NCBI RefSeq assembly: GCF_000429225.1
Contig: NZ_AUBL01000002.1
Coordinates: 67,280 to 131,279 of the forward strand
From: Actinomyces dentalis DSM 19115
GTDB lineage: Bacteria; Actinomycetota; Actinomycetes; Actinomycetales; Actinomycetaceae
Length of the DNA stretch: 64,000 nucleotides
Reading direction: 5' to 3'
Made by a program: the position numbers and the translations under genes. Below are positions 8,407 through 17,000 of this stretch, piece by piece. A model generated the notes under the pieces. The model saw nothing but the letters and a program-made list of their open reading frames with translations, was not told the origin of the DNA and searched no databases. Positions within the stretch are counted from its first letter, which is position 1. Every line of letters starts with the position of its first letter.

Positions 8407-9939
8407 ATGGCAGGACGCAGCCCGAAGGACGACGACGCACATCGCGGCGCGCGCGCCCGCCAGTCCCGTCCCACGGGGGCCGGCAGGCCCTCGGCGAGCG
8501 CCCGTCGCGGCGCGGCCTCGGGGCGGGGTCACCAGGGGCGTCCGAGTGCCGACGGCGGCGGCGCCTCCGCCCCGCGCAGCGGTGCGTCCCGTCAGAGCAG
8601 GCCCCGCCAGGGCTCGCGGCCGCCCCATCGCGACGGCCCGGCGCGCTCCACGGGACAGCGCGGGGCCCCGGCCGCCGCTCGCGGCGGAGGCCCGCGCGGT
8701 TCGACTCCGCGCGGCGGCGCTTCCCGCGGCAGCGCCCCCCGCGATGCCGGGCCGCGCGGCGGTTCCCGCGGCGGTTCCGCCCACGGCACCTCGTCGCGCG
8801 GTTTCACCGCCATTGTTCGCGGTGCGGGCCCGCGCGGCTCAGCCCCGCGCGGCACCACCGCCCGTGGCGCCACTGCCCGCAGCGGTGCTTCCCGCGGCAC
8901 CGCCCCCCGCGGGTTCGCCGCCGTCACCCGCGGTGCGGGGCTGCGCGGCTCGACCCACCGCGGGGGCGCCCCTCGGGGGGGCGCTGCGCACGGTTCGACC
9001 CACCGCGGCGGCGGTCCGCGCGGTGCCGGCTCGCGCGGCGCGCCCCGCAGCAGCACCACCGGCGCCGCGGGGCCCGCCCCCCGCGGTGCCGGGGCGCGCG
9101 GCGCCCCCTCCCGCGCGGGCTCCGCCTCCCGCACGGGCGTGTTCACCAGCGGGAAGGCCCTCAAGGCCGCCGCCTGGCCGGACGAGTCATCCCGTGGCAC
9201 GGCCTCCCGCAGCGCGCCTCGCGGCGCCTCCTCCCGCCCCGCGCGCGGCCGGACCCGGCCGCGCCCCGCGCCCAGACCCCGCTACTGGTTGCGGCGCCTG
9301 TCCGTCCTCCTGGTCCTGGTCGGCCTCCTGGCCGCCGTCGGCTACGGAATCCTCACCGCCGCCGCCTGGACCCGCGCCACCATCCGCCAGCAGGACGAGC
9401 AGGCGGCCGCCGACTCGGTCGTCACCGTCTACCCCGACCCCGCCGCCTGCGCCCGCTCCTCCCTCGACGTCGCCGTCAACGCCCCCGCTGAGACCACCGT
9501 CGGCGCGGGCCTGACCATCGGGGCGACCGTGACCAACACGGGCTCCGAGGCCTGCCTGCTCGACGTCGGCGGCGCCAACCTCGGCGCGGTCATCGCCTCC
9601 GGCACCGACACGGTGTGGACCTCGACGACCTGCCCGGCCGAGCCCACGAGCCGCATGCTCCTCATCGACGCCGGGGACTCCGCCGCCGTCACCCTGACGT
9701 GGGACGGGCGCCGCACCTCCCCGGACTGCGCCCCGGCGCCGACGCCGACCCCGACGACCTCGGCATCGCCGACGCCGTCGCCATCGCCGTCGGCCGCCGC
9801 TGACCCGTCCGCGCAGGCCACCCCGAGCCCCGCGCCCAGCCCCGTGGACGCCCGCGTCGCGGGCGCGGGCACCTACCGGCTGCGCCTCCAGCTCGCCGGG
9901 GAGGACCTGACGGGCGAGCAGGTCTTCGTCATCGGGTAG
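8407..9939 (+). CDS. Membrane protein with long Arg/Gly/Ser-rich cytoplasmic tail
   Basis: A 510-residue protein of unknown function. Residues 1 to about 295 are low-complexity, dominated by Arg, Gly, Ser, Ala and Pro in short repeats such as RGSAPRGTTARGATAR, strongly basic and predicted disordered. A single membrane helix follows (LSVLLVLVGLLAAVGYGILT, about residues 299-320). An extracellular domain of about 120 residues with two Cys pairs comes next, then a Thr/Pro/Ser-rich linker and a final beta segment ending EQVFVIG. ATG at 8407 is chosen because everything upstream is repeat DNA. TAAAGT lies 8-13 bases before the ATG, which could be a -10 element for a leaderless transcript. It converges on disA. 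Confidence 0.8.
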   Translation: MAGRSPKDDDAHRGARARQSRPTGAGRPSASARRGAASGRGHQGRPSADGGGASAPRSGASRQSRPRQGSRPPHRDGPARSTGQRGAPAAARGGGPRGSTPRGGASRGSAPRDAGPRGGSRGGSAHGTSSRGFTAIVRGAGPRGSAPRGTTARGATARSGASRGTAPRGFAAVTRGAGLRGSTHRGGAPRGGAAHGSTHRGGGPRGAGSRGAPRSSTTGAAGPAPRGAGARGAPSRAGSASRTGVFTSGKALKAAAWPDESSRGTASRSAPRGASSRPARGRTRPRPAPRPRYWLRRLSVLLVLVGLLAAVGYGILTAAAWTRATIRQQDEQAAADSVVTVYPDPAACARSSLDVAVNAPAETTVGAGLTIGATVTNTGSEACLLDVGGANLGAVIASGTDTVWTSTTCPAEPTSRMLLIDAGDSAAVTLTWDGRRTSPDCAPAPTPTPTTSASPTPSPSPSAAADPSAQATPSPAPSPVDARVAGAGTYRLRLQLAGEDLTGEQVFVIG

Positions 9940-9997
9940 CGGCCGCGCCCCGCGCCGTCGTCGTCCCGGGCCGCCGCCCCGCGCCTCGCCGGGCGAC

Positions 9998-11068
9998 TCA
10001 GGAGTAGCGGTCGACGATCGAGACCTCGGCCAGGCGCGACAGCCCGTCGCGCAGGGTGCGGGCGCCGACGGCCCCCACGCCGTCGAGCGCCTGGAGCTCC
10101 TCGACCGTCGCCCCCAGGATCTGCTGGAGGGAGCCCCAGTGGGCCACGACGGCGCGCGCGGTCGCCAGCGGCAGGCGCGGGATCTTGGCCAGGATGCGCA
10201 GGCCCCGCGGCGACAGCCCCGCGTCGAGCTCCTGCCCGTCGACGCCGCCCAGCCCCATGGACCGGGCCACCATCGCCAGGTCCAGCAGGGCGGGGGACCC
10301 CACCCATTTCAGGCGCTCGTCGACGGCGTCGATGTCCAGGCCGTCGGGGAGGTAGTCGGCGAGCAGGAAGTCCCGCTCCGCCAGGACGCCGCGGGTCAGC
10401 TCCTCGTGCTGGAGGGCGAGCAGGCGCCCGTCGGTGCCCAGCTCGGTGACGTAGCCGTCGATGTCGGAGGCGATGCGCCGCACCATCTCCAGCAGCTGGA
10501 GGACCGCGGCCACGTCCCGGACCGTCACCAGGTCCTCGATCTCCAGGGCGTCCAGGCTCCCGGAGGTCCGGGTCAGGCGCGTGGTGTAGCGCTCCAGGGT
10601 GGCCAGCGCCTGGTTCGCGCGCGCCAGGATCGCCTCGCTGGGCTCCAGGACGTGGCGCCTGCCGTCGGCGTACAGCGAGATGAGCTGCATCGACTGGCTC
10701 ACCGAGATGACCGGGTAGCCGGTCTGGCGGGCCACGCGCTCGGCCGTGCGGTGGCGCATGCCGGCCTCGAAGGTCTCGATGTCGGCGTTGGGCAGCAGCT
10801 GGACATTGGCGCGCCGGATGCGGTTGGCGCTGCGATCGACGACGACGGCGCCGTCCATCTTGGACAGCTCGCGCAGGTGGGCGGCGGACAGCTCGACGTC
10901 GAGATTGAAGCCCCCCGAGGATATCGACTCGACCGTCTCGTCGAAGCCGAGCACGATAATGGCGCCGGTGCGCCCGCGCAGAATCCGCTCCAGCCCGTCG
11001 CGCAGAACGGTCCCCGGCGCTATGAGCGCCAGGGTGTCCCTGAGCAGACCGCCGTGCGCTTCGCTCAT
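9998..11068 (-). CDS. disA: DNA integrity scanning diadenylate cyclase
   Basis: Condenses two ATP to cyclic di-AMP and scans DNA for branched structures. The 356-residue protein has the DAC domain in the N-terminal third, with the catalytic KMDGAVVVD and GMRHRTAERVA motifs. A central helical linker and a C-terminal helix-hairpin-helix DNA-binding domain follow (GLRILAKIPRLP, LQALDGVGAVGARTL). It lies 119 bp downstream of radA in the same direction, the conserved radA-disA pairing of actinobacteria and bacilli. The c-di-AMP made here is a known regulator of Ktr/Trk potassium uptake, genes for which lie at 30.6-33.6 kb. Confidence 0.96.
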   Translation of the reverse strand: MSEAHGGLLRDTLALIAPGTVLRDGLERILRGRTGAIIVLGFDETVESISSGGFNLDVELSAAHLRELSKMDGAVVVDRSANRIRRANVQLLPNADIETFEAGMRHRTAERVARQTGYPVISVSQSMQLISLYADGRRHVLEPSEAILARANQALATLERYTTRLTRTSGSLDALEIEDLVTVRDVAAVLQLLEMVRRIASDIDGYVTELGTDGRLLALQHEELTRGVLAERDFLLADYLPDGLDIDAVDERLKWVGSPALLDLAMVARSMGLGGVDGQELDAGLSPRGLRILAKIPRLPLATARAVVAHWGSLQQILGATVEELQALDGVGAVGARTLRDGLSRLAEVSIVDRYS

Positions 11069-11187
11069 CAGCCCTCCTTATTGCTGTGCGCCGCCCATGG
11101 TAATGCCAGGATCTTGATATGGGTCGTGACCTGCGACTCCCGGCCCGGCGGCGGCGCGCCCCGGCGCCGGGTCGCCGGCCCGTCGGC

Positions 11188-12606
11188 TCACCCCCGGGGC
11201 AGGGCGGCGCCCAGCGCCTCCCCGACGTGGCCGACCGCCAGCACCCGCACGCCGTCGACCGGCCGCAGCTCGGCCGACCCCGCGAGCGGCACGACCGCCT
11301 GGTCGAAGCCCAGCCGGGCCGCCTCCGCCAGGCGCCGCTGGATCCCCACCGTGGCGCGCACCTCCCCGGTCAGCCCCACCTCCCCGAAGGCGACCAGGCC
11401 CGGGGGAGCGGGCAGGTTCCGCGCGGCGCTGGCCACCGCGATCGCCACCGCCAGGTCCGTGGCCGGCTCGACGGCGCGCGCCCCGCCGACCGTGGAGACG
11501 TAGACGTCCGCGTTGGAGGTGTCCAGGCGCAGCCGCGCCGCGAGCACCGCCAGGCTCATGGCCACGCGCGAGTGGTCGACGCCGGAGGTGGTGCGCCGCG
11601 GAGAGGCGGCGGCGGTCGGCGCGACGAGGGCCTGCACCTCCACCGGCACGGGGCGGCGCCCCTCCAGGGTGACGGTGGCGCAGGTGCCCGGCACCTGGGA
11701 GCGCTCCGAGGACAGGAACAGCCCGCTGGGATCCTCCAGCCCGACGATGCCGCGCTCGCCCAGGTCGAAGCAGCCGACCTCGTCGGTGGGGCCGTAGCGG
11801 TTCTTCACCGCCCGCAGCAGGCGCAGGCGCGCGTGGCGGTCCCCCTCGAACTGGCAGACGACGTCGACCAGGTGCTCCAGGACGCGCGGCCCGGCGATGC
11901 CGCCGTCCTTGGTGACGTGACCCACCAGCAGGACGGGGATGGCGCGCTCCTTGGCCACCGCGATGAGCGCCCCGGCCACCGCCCGCACCTGGGTGACGCC
12001 GCCGGCCGCCCCCTCGACCTGCGTCGAGGCGATCGTCTGGACGGAGTCGACGACCAGCAGCGAGGGCCCCACGGCCTCGACGTGGCCCAGGAGCGCCCCC
12101 AGCTCGGTCTCGCCGGCCAGGAGCAGGGCCGGGTCGATGGCCTCGATCCGCTCCGCCCGCAGCCTCACCTGGCTGACGGACTCCTCCCCGGTGACGTAGA
12201 GGACCGGCCCGTCGCCGCGCTCGCGGGAGACGGCGGCGGCCTTGGCGGCGACGTCGAGCAGGAGGGTGGACTTGCCCACGCCCGGCTCCCCGGCCAGCAG
12301 CACGACGGCGCCCGGGACGATCCCGCCGCCCAGCACCCGGTCGAGCTCGCCCACGCCGGTGGGGCGGGCCCGGGCCCTCTCGGCGCTGACCTCGCCGATG
12401 GGCCGGGCGGGTTCGGCCGGGCGCTGGGCGGCGGCGCGGGCCGGGGCGGCGGTCAGGGCCCCGGCGCCGCCGGGAGATTCGACGAACTCCTCCAGGGTCC
12501 CCCACTCGCGGCACTCGCGGCACTGCCCCAGCCACTTCGGGCTGGTCCAGCCGCACTCGGTGCACACGTAGGAGCTGCGCGGCCTGGCGGTCTTCATGGC
12601 GGGCAT
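11188..12606 (-). CDS. radA: DNA repair protein RadA (Sms)
   Basis: RecA-like ATPase that processes branched recombination intermediates. The 472-residue product has the N-terminal four-Cys zinc finger (YVCTECGWTSPKWLGQCREC). The Walker A GEPGVGKSTLL sits near residue 100, followed by the Walker B region LLVVDSVQT and the RadA signature KNRYGPTDEVG. The C-terminal Lon-protease-like domain contains GEVGLTGEVR. ATG at 12606 is taken; ATG at 12597 is an alternative start with nothing lost. The gene after it, at 11068, is disA. Confidence 0.96.
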   Translation of the reverse strand: MPAMKTARPRSSYVCTECGWTSPKWLGQCRECREWGTLEEFVESPGGAGALTAAPARAAAQRPAEPARPIGEVSAERARARPTGVGELDRVLGGGIVPGAVVLLAGEPGVGKSTLLLDVAAKAAAVSRERGDGPVLYVTGEESVSQVRLRAERIEAIDPALLLAGETELGALLGHVEAVGPSLLVVDSVQTIASTQVEGAAGGVTQVRAVAGALIAVAKERAIPVLLVGHVTKDGGIAGPRVLEHLVDVVCQFEGDRHARLRLLRAVKNRYGPTDEVGCFDLGERGIVGLEDPSGLFLSSERSQVPGTCATVTLEGRRPVPVEVQALVAPTAAASPRRTTSGVDHSRVAMSLAVLAARLRLDTSNADVYVSTVGGARAVEPATDLAVAIAVASAARNLPAPPGLVAFGEVGLTGEVRATVGIQRRLAEAARLGFDQAVVPLAGSAELRPVDGVRVLAVGHVGEALGAALPRG

Positions 12607-12680
12607 GACGGCAGGCTACCGGGGAGGGCCGACACGAACCCGCGGGCGCGTCGCCCGTCCGGCGGAATGCCGGGAGGGGA

Positions 12681-13292
12681 TCAGGAGGGGGCGCCGTAGC
12701 CGGTGGCGGGCGGGACCGTGCCGTAACCCGGGGCGGCGGTGTTCGTGCCGGGCTGATACGACCCGGGCTGCTGGTAGGACCCCTGCTGGGTCGCCCCGGG
12801 CTGATACGACCCGGGCTGGTGGGCCGGCTGGCCGTAGGGGGCGGGGGCGCCGTCGCCCGGCGGGTAGGAACCGGGCTGCTGGTAGGGCCCCTGCTGGGCC
12901 TGCTGGGCCTGCTGGACCGCGCCGGGCTCCGCATAGCCGTACGACGCGGCCTGCGGCGCCCCCGCGGCCGCCGGCGCCTGGGCGGGAACCGCCTGAGCCG
13001 GTCCCGGGCCCGCCTGCTGCCCCTGCGCGCCCGTGGCGAGCATCCAGCGCTTGGACTCGGGCACGAGGTTCGGGTAGCGCTCGACCAGGAAGCCGTCGAT
13101 GGCGCGGGCGGCCCAGATCAGAATGATGATCGGCAGGACGAGGAGGAGCCTCGGGACGGGCACGGTGCCGGTGGCGTGGTTGTAGATCCAGAGGAAGATG
13201 CCGATGGTTCCGAGCCCTCCGAGGACGACGGCGATGACTATGAGGAGCCAGTAGATCTTGGAGTGGACGGTCTGCGTCTTCTTGGGCGCCAT
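12681..13292 (-). CDS. Small membrane protein with Gln/Pro/Gly/Tyr-rich tail
   Basis: A 203-residue protein of unknown function. Two membrane helices lie near the N-terminus (IYWLLIVIAVVLGGLGTIGI and VPVPRLLLVLPIIILIWAAR). They are followed by a short soluble segment and then a disordered tail of about 110 residues with repeats of the type QQPGSYQPG. ATG at 13292 is chosen over in-frame upstream starts because AGGAA precedes it and the upstream region contains a repeat element. It may be co-transcribed with radA, which starts 74 bp downstream of its stop. Confidence 0.82.
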   Translation of the reverse strand: MAPKKTQTVHSKIYWLLIVIAVVLGGLGTIGIFLWIYNHATGTVPVPRLLLVLPIIILIWAARAIDGFLVERYPNLVPESKRWMLATGAQGQQAGPGPAQAVPAQAPAAAGAPQAASYGYAEPGAVQQAQQAQQGPYQQPGSYPPGDGAPAPYGQPAHQPGSYQPGATQQGSYQQPGSYQPGTNTAAPGYGTVPPATGYGAPS

Positions 13293-13408
13293 GAAGAGGG
13301 TTCCTCGCAAGGGTCGGCGGGCAGGGCTGGACAGCAGTATCCGTCCGACGACCCGCCCATGGCAAATCGCGTCCATGGGGACTCATCCCATGCCGGACCC
13401 CGCGCCGA

Positions 13409-13470
13409 CGTCTGCTGCGCCCCTTCGCCCCCCGCTGCACGGGAGAAGAAGCGCAGCGGAGGGTGAAGGG
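13409..13470. repeat. Palindromic element family A, degenerate copy
   Basis: TCTGCTGCGCCCCTTCGCCC followed by AGAAGAAGCGCAGCGGAGGG and TGAAGGG resembles family A elements, but the TTCTCGTAC centre is missing. It lies just downstream of the transketolase stop and may act as its terminator. Confidence 0.6.
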
Positions 13471-13495
13471 CGCGCTCCTCCTCGCGGCCCCGCCC

Positions 13496-15592
13496 TCAGC
13501 CCCGGGCCCGGGCCAGGGCCCGCCGGGCGACGTCGGCCACGTGCTCGCCGGTGAAGCCGTACTCGGCGAACAGGCGAGTGCCGGGCGCGGAGGCGCCGAA
13601 GTGGTCGAGGGACACGACGGCGCCCCCCGCCCCGACGATCTCGCGCCAGCCCATGGCGATGCCCGCCTCCACGGAGACGACGACGGCGTCCTCGGGCAGG
13701 ACGCGGGTGCGGTAGTCCTCGTCCTGCTCGGCGAACCACTCCAGGCAGGGGGCGGAGACCACGCGGGTGGGCGTGCCCGAGGCCTGGAGGAGGTCGCGGG
13801 CCGCCGCGGCCACGCCGACCTCGCTGCCGGTGGCGATGAGGACCACCTCCGGGGCGGCGGGCCCGCCGTCGGCGTCGGCGGCCTCGATGAGGACGTAGGC
13901 GCCGCGGGGCACTCCGGCGGCCGCGGCCCGGGCGTCGGCGAGAACGGGCAGGTTCTGGCGGGACAGGACCAGGCCGGCCGGGTGGTGGCGGCGGTGGAGG
14001 ATGACCCTCCAGGCGGCGGCGGTCTCGTTGGCGTCCCCGGGGCGCACGACGTCGAGCCCCGGGATGGCGCGCAGCGAGGCCAGGTGCTCGACGGGCTGGT
14101 GGGTGGGCCCGTCCTCGCCGACCCCGATGGAGTCGTGCGTCCACACGAAGACCGGGTCGATGCCCATGAGGGCGGCCAGGCGCACGGGCGGGCGCATGTA
14201 GTCGGAGAAGACCATGAAGGTCCCGCCGTAGGGGCGGGTCAGGCCGTCCAGGGCGATGCCGTTGAGGATGCCGCCCATGGCGTGCTCGCGCACTCCGAAG
14301 TGCACGGTGCGCCCGTAGGGGCCGTCGCCCTCCTTGCGGGCCAGCGAGGCGGGCAGGAAGGAGGGTGCGCCCGCCATGGTCGTGTTGTTGGAGCCGGCCA
14401 GGTCCGCGGACCCGCCCCACAGCTCGGGCACGACGTCGGCCAGGGCGGACAGGGTCCTGCCGGAGGCGGCCCGGGTGGCCAGGGACTGGCCGACCTCCCA
14501 GGCGGGCAGGGCCTCGGCCAGGCCCTCGGGGAGGCGCCCGGCGCGCAGCCGCTCCAGGAGGGCGGCGCGCTCGGGCTCGGCGGCCCTCCAGGCCTCGAAG
14601 CGGGCGTCCCAGTCGGCCCGGGCCGCGGCGGCGCGCTCGGCGGCGCGGGCGCGGGTGCGGTCCAGGAGGTCGTCGGGGGCGTAGAAGTCCTGCGCGGGGT
14701 CCAGGCCCAGGGCCTTCTTGAGCCCGGCGACCTCCTGCGCGCCGAGCTTGGCGCCGTGGCTGGAGGCCTGGCCCTGCTTGGTGGGGGCCGGCCAGGCGAT
14801 CACGGTGTGCAGGCGGATGAGGGAGGGGCGGGCCGTCTCGGCGCGGGCGGCGGCCAGGGCGGCGCGCAGGGCGGCGTAGTCCTCCTCGTAGCCGGCCCCG
14901 CCGCCGGTCCAGTCCACGTCCAGGACCTGCCAGCCGTAGGCGGCGAAGCGGGCGGAGGGGTCCTCGGTGAAGGCCAGGTCGGTGCTGCCCTCGATGGTGA
15001 TGTCGTTGTCGTCGTAGATGGCGATGAGGTTGCCCAGCTCCTGGGCCCCGGCCAGGGAGGCGGCCTCGGAGGTCACGCCCTCCTGCAGGCAGCCGTCGCC
15101 CATGATCGTGTAGACGTAGTGGTCGAAGACGGAGTCCCCGGCCGGGGCGGCGGGGTCGAGCAGGCCGTGCTCGAACCTGGCGGCCATGGCCATGCCGACG
15201 GCGTTGGTGAAGCCGGCGCCGAGCGGGCCCGTCGTGGTCTCCACGCCCGGGGTGTGCCCGAACTCCGGGTGCCCCGGGGTGCGGGCCCCCCACTGGCGCA
15301 GCTGCTCCAGGTCCGAGACCTCCAGGCCGTAGCCGGCCAGGACCAGCTGGATGTACAGCAGGAGGGAGGCGTGCCCGGAGGACAGGATGAGGCGGTCGCG
15401 CCCCAGCCAGCGGGCGTCGGCGGGGTCGTGGGTCATCTCGTACTGGTAGAGCAGGTAGGCGACGCCGGCCAGGGAGATGGCGGTCCCCGGGTGCCCGGAT
15501 CCGGCCTTCTCGACGGCGTCCGCCGCCAGGGCCTTGGAGATGTTGATGGCCCTGAGGTCTTCGGCGGTCAGTGCCTGGGAGTCGGTGCCCAT
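13496..15592 (-). CDS. tkt: Transketolase
   Basis: Thiamine-diphosphate enzyme transferring two-carbon units in the pentose phosphate pathway. The 698-residue length is usual. Motifs include GSGHPGTAISLAG and LSSGHASLLLY at the N-terminus, TGPLGAGFTNAVGMA, and the diphosphate-binding MGDGCLQEGVTSEA. The pyrimidine domain has FGVREHAMGGILNGIAL, and the C-terminal domain has TGSEVGVA. ATG at 15592 is preceded by GAAGGAG with good spacing; the open frame extends 30 codons further upstream but lacks a ribosome site. It stands alone, with a 370-bp region upstream. Confidence 0.97.
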   Translation of the reverse strand: MGTDSQALTAEDLRAINISKALAADAVEKAGSGHPGTAISLAGVAYLLYQYEMTHDPADARWLGRDRLILSSGHASLLLYIQLVLAGYGLEVSDLEQLRQWGARTPGHPEFGHTPGVETTTGPLGAGFTNAVGMAMAARFEHGLLDPAAPAGDSVFDHYVYTIMGDGCLQEGVTSEAASLAGAQELGNLIAIYDDNDITIEGSTDLAFTEDPSARFAAYGWQVLDVDWTGGGAGYEEDYAALRAALAAARAETARPSLIRLHTVIAWPAPTKQGQASSHGAKLGAQEVAGLKKALGLDPAQDFYAPDDLLDRTRARAAERAAAARADWDARFEAWRAAEPERAALLERLRAGRLPEGLAEALPAWEVGQSLATRAASGRTLSALADVVPELWGGSADLAGSNNTTMAGAPSFLPASLARKEGDGPYGRTVHFGVREHAMGGILNGIALDGLTRPYGGTFMVFSDYMRPPVRLAALMGIDPVFVWTHDSIGVGEDGPTHQPVEHLASLRAIPGLDVVRPGDANETAAAWRVILHRRHHPAGLVLSRQNLPVLADARAAAAGVPRGAYVLIEAADADGGPAAPEVVLIATGSEVGVAAAARDLLQASGTPTRVVSAPCLEWFAEQDEDYRTRVLPEDAVVVSVEAGIAMGWREIVGAGGAVVSLDHFGASAPGTRLFAEYGFTGEHVADVARRALARARG

Positions 15593-15962
15593 GCGGAACT
15601 CCTTCGTGATGAGTCTGGTCGGCGGGGCGCGCCGTGGACCGGCGCCCGTGAGGATCCTCCCCGGCGCCGGCGGAGGGGGCAACCGGCCCCGGGAACGGAT
15701 GCGCGGGGGCCGTGCGCGGCGGCCCGCGCGCCGACGAAAGTAACACGCCGCAACAAACCGGCGCGCTCAGGGGCGCGGCTTCATGACCGGAGGCGCCGTG
15801 GGGGGCTGGGATGCGCTCGGGCGCGACCAGCCGGGAGGAGCACCTGCCCGCCAGTGCCCGGTGGATCGAGATCCACTTCGGGTCGAAAGCTCGACGGCGG
15901 GCGGCGTGTCGTTGCAGGCACCCCACTGCGAGCACGTCCCGCCCGGCATTCCGCCGCGAGAA
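15593..15962. other. Intergenic region upstream of tkt
   Basis: No convincing gene or family A/B repeat is seen in these 370 bp. The part next to tkt (15593-15780) should hold its promoter, but I cannot pick a reliable -10/-35 pair. The part near 15960 is lower in GC, like the adjacent DUF2510 gene. Confidence 0.5.
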
Positions 15963-16898
15963 CTACATGTTTCCAAGTAGGTTCGCCTTTGCTATGGCGA
16001 ATTCAGTCTCGTTGATGAGCCCCTCGCGGTGAAGCGTGGCCAACTCCCTGAGACGGTCCGTCACGGATGAAGCCCGCTGCTGGGTCGGCGACCCGGGGGA
16101 ATCCGGATGTGATTCGGGCTGCACGTGGGCCTCGATTTGGGCGCGCTCCTGAGGCAGGGGGAGGCCGAGTGCGGTGAGCGCGGCGCGTTCGAGGGCGCGG
16201 CCGATGGGAACCTGGTCCCTGAGAACGACGGTGATTCCCATCGAATTCTGCCCCTCGTTGGTCAGGGCGTGAATATTCATGTCGGTTGTGATCGTTAATG
16301 TTGATTTCCCAGACTTCGCCTTGATCACATGACTGGCGCCGGCGCCGACCGCGGCTGCGACGGCTCCGAGGGGCAGGGCCTTGATTCCTCCGCCGATGAG
16401 ACCGGAGAAGGTCTGCACGGCGGTGGTCTTCGGAGCGGCCGTAGCGCGGGAATCGTGTGCGGAGGGGTCTGTCTGACCCTCGACGAACGCTACTGAAATG
16501 AGTCGCTCATAGGGTGCCTGCTTGACGCGAGAAGACGCATTTCGACGGGTTCTCGCCTCGGGCGAGGACTCCGAGCGGCTCATAATCCGAACGTATCCGC
16601 CTTCATAGATCTCAACGCAGTGCCCGCCGAATTCCCCTTTGGTCAGCAACCGTCCCGCAGCGGTCTGGCGCGCCATCTCCTCGGCGTACTGCTGTCTCTT
16701 GGCGGCCGCCCGGTCGTCGACGGCCTTCTTGATCGATGCTCCTATCCGTTTGAGAGCCGATGACTTTAATCCTTGAGAGGACTTTGGTCCCTGGACGTGC
16801 TCGGTCCAGGCGCTTCCGTCCCACCAGCGAACTTGTCCCTGTCCGTCGTCGTACCAGCCGGCAGGTGTCGACACTTCAACTTCCCCCATTCTTCGCAA
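15963..16898 (-). CDS. DUF2510 / SHOCT domain protein
   Basis: A 311-residue protein of unknown function. The N-terminus has a DUF2510 motif (PAGWYDDGQGQVRWWDGSAW). A central region follows, with a Gly/Ala-rich hydrophobic stretch at about residues 165-185 that could be membrane-associated. A C-terminal SHOCT motif (ITDRLRELATLHREGLI-like, ending FAIAKANLLGNM) completes it; SHOCT segments often mediate oligomerisation. A TTG at 16898 has GAGGAAG seven bases upstream; ATG at 16889 is the alternative. Codon use is clearly less GC-rich than its neighbours, suggesting recent acquisition. Proteins of this layout are common in actinobacterial accessory DNA. Confidence 0.82.
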   Translation of the reverse strand: MRRMGEVEVSTPAGWYDDGQGQVRWWDGSAWTEHVQGPKSSQGLKSSALKRIGASIKKAVDDRAAAKRQQYAEEMARQTAAGRLLTKGEFGGHCVEIYEGGYVRIMSRSESSPEARTRRNASSRVKQAPYERLISVAFVEGQTDPSAHDSRATAAPKTTAVQTFSGLIGGGIKALPLGAVAAAVGAGASHVIKAKSGKSTLTITTDMNIHALTNEGQNSMGITVVLRDQVPIGRALERAALTALGLPLPQERAQIEAHVQPESHPDSPGSPTQQRASSVTDRLRELATLHREGLINETEFAIAKANLLGNM

Positions 16899-17000
16899 GT
16901 GCTCGCTTCCTCAACGCAAGGATAGCGCTTATTTGCGGGATGGGAGCCGGAGTAGCCGGCTTCACAGAGGTTTTCTGCCCCGGGTTGTTCGCGTTGCGGC

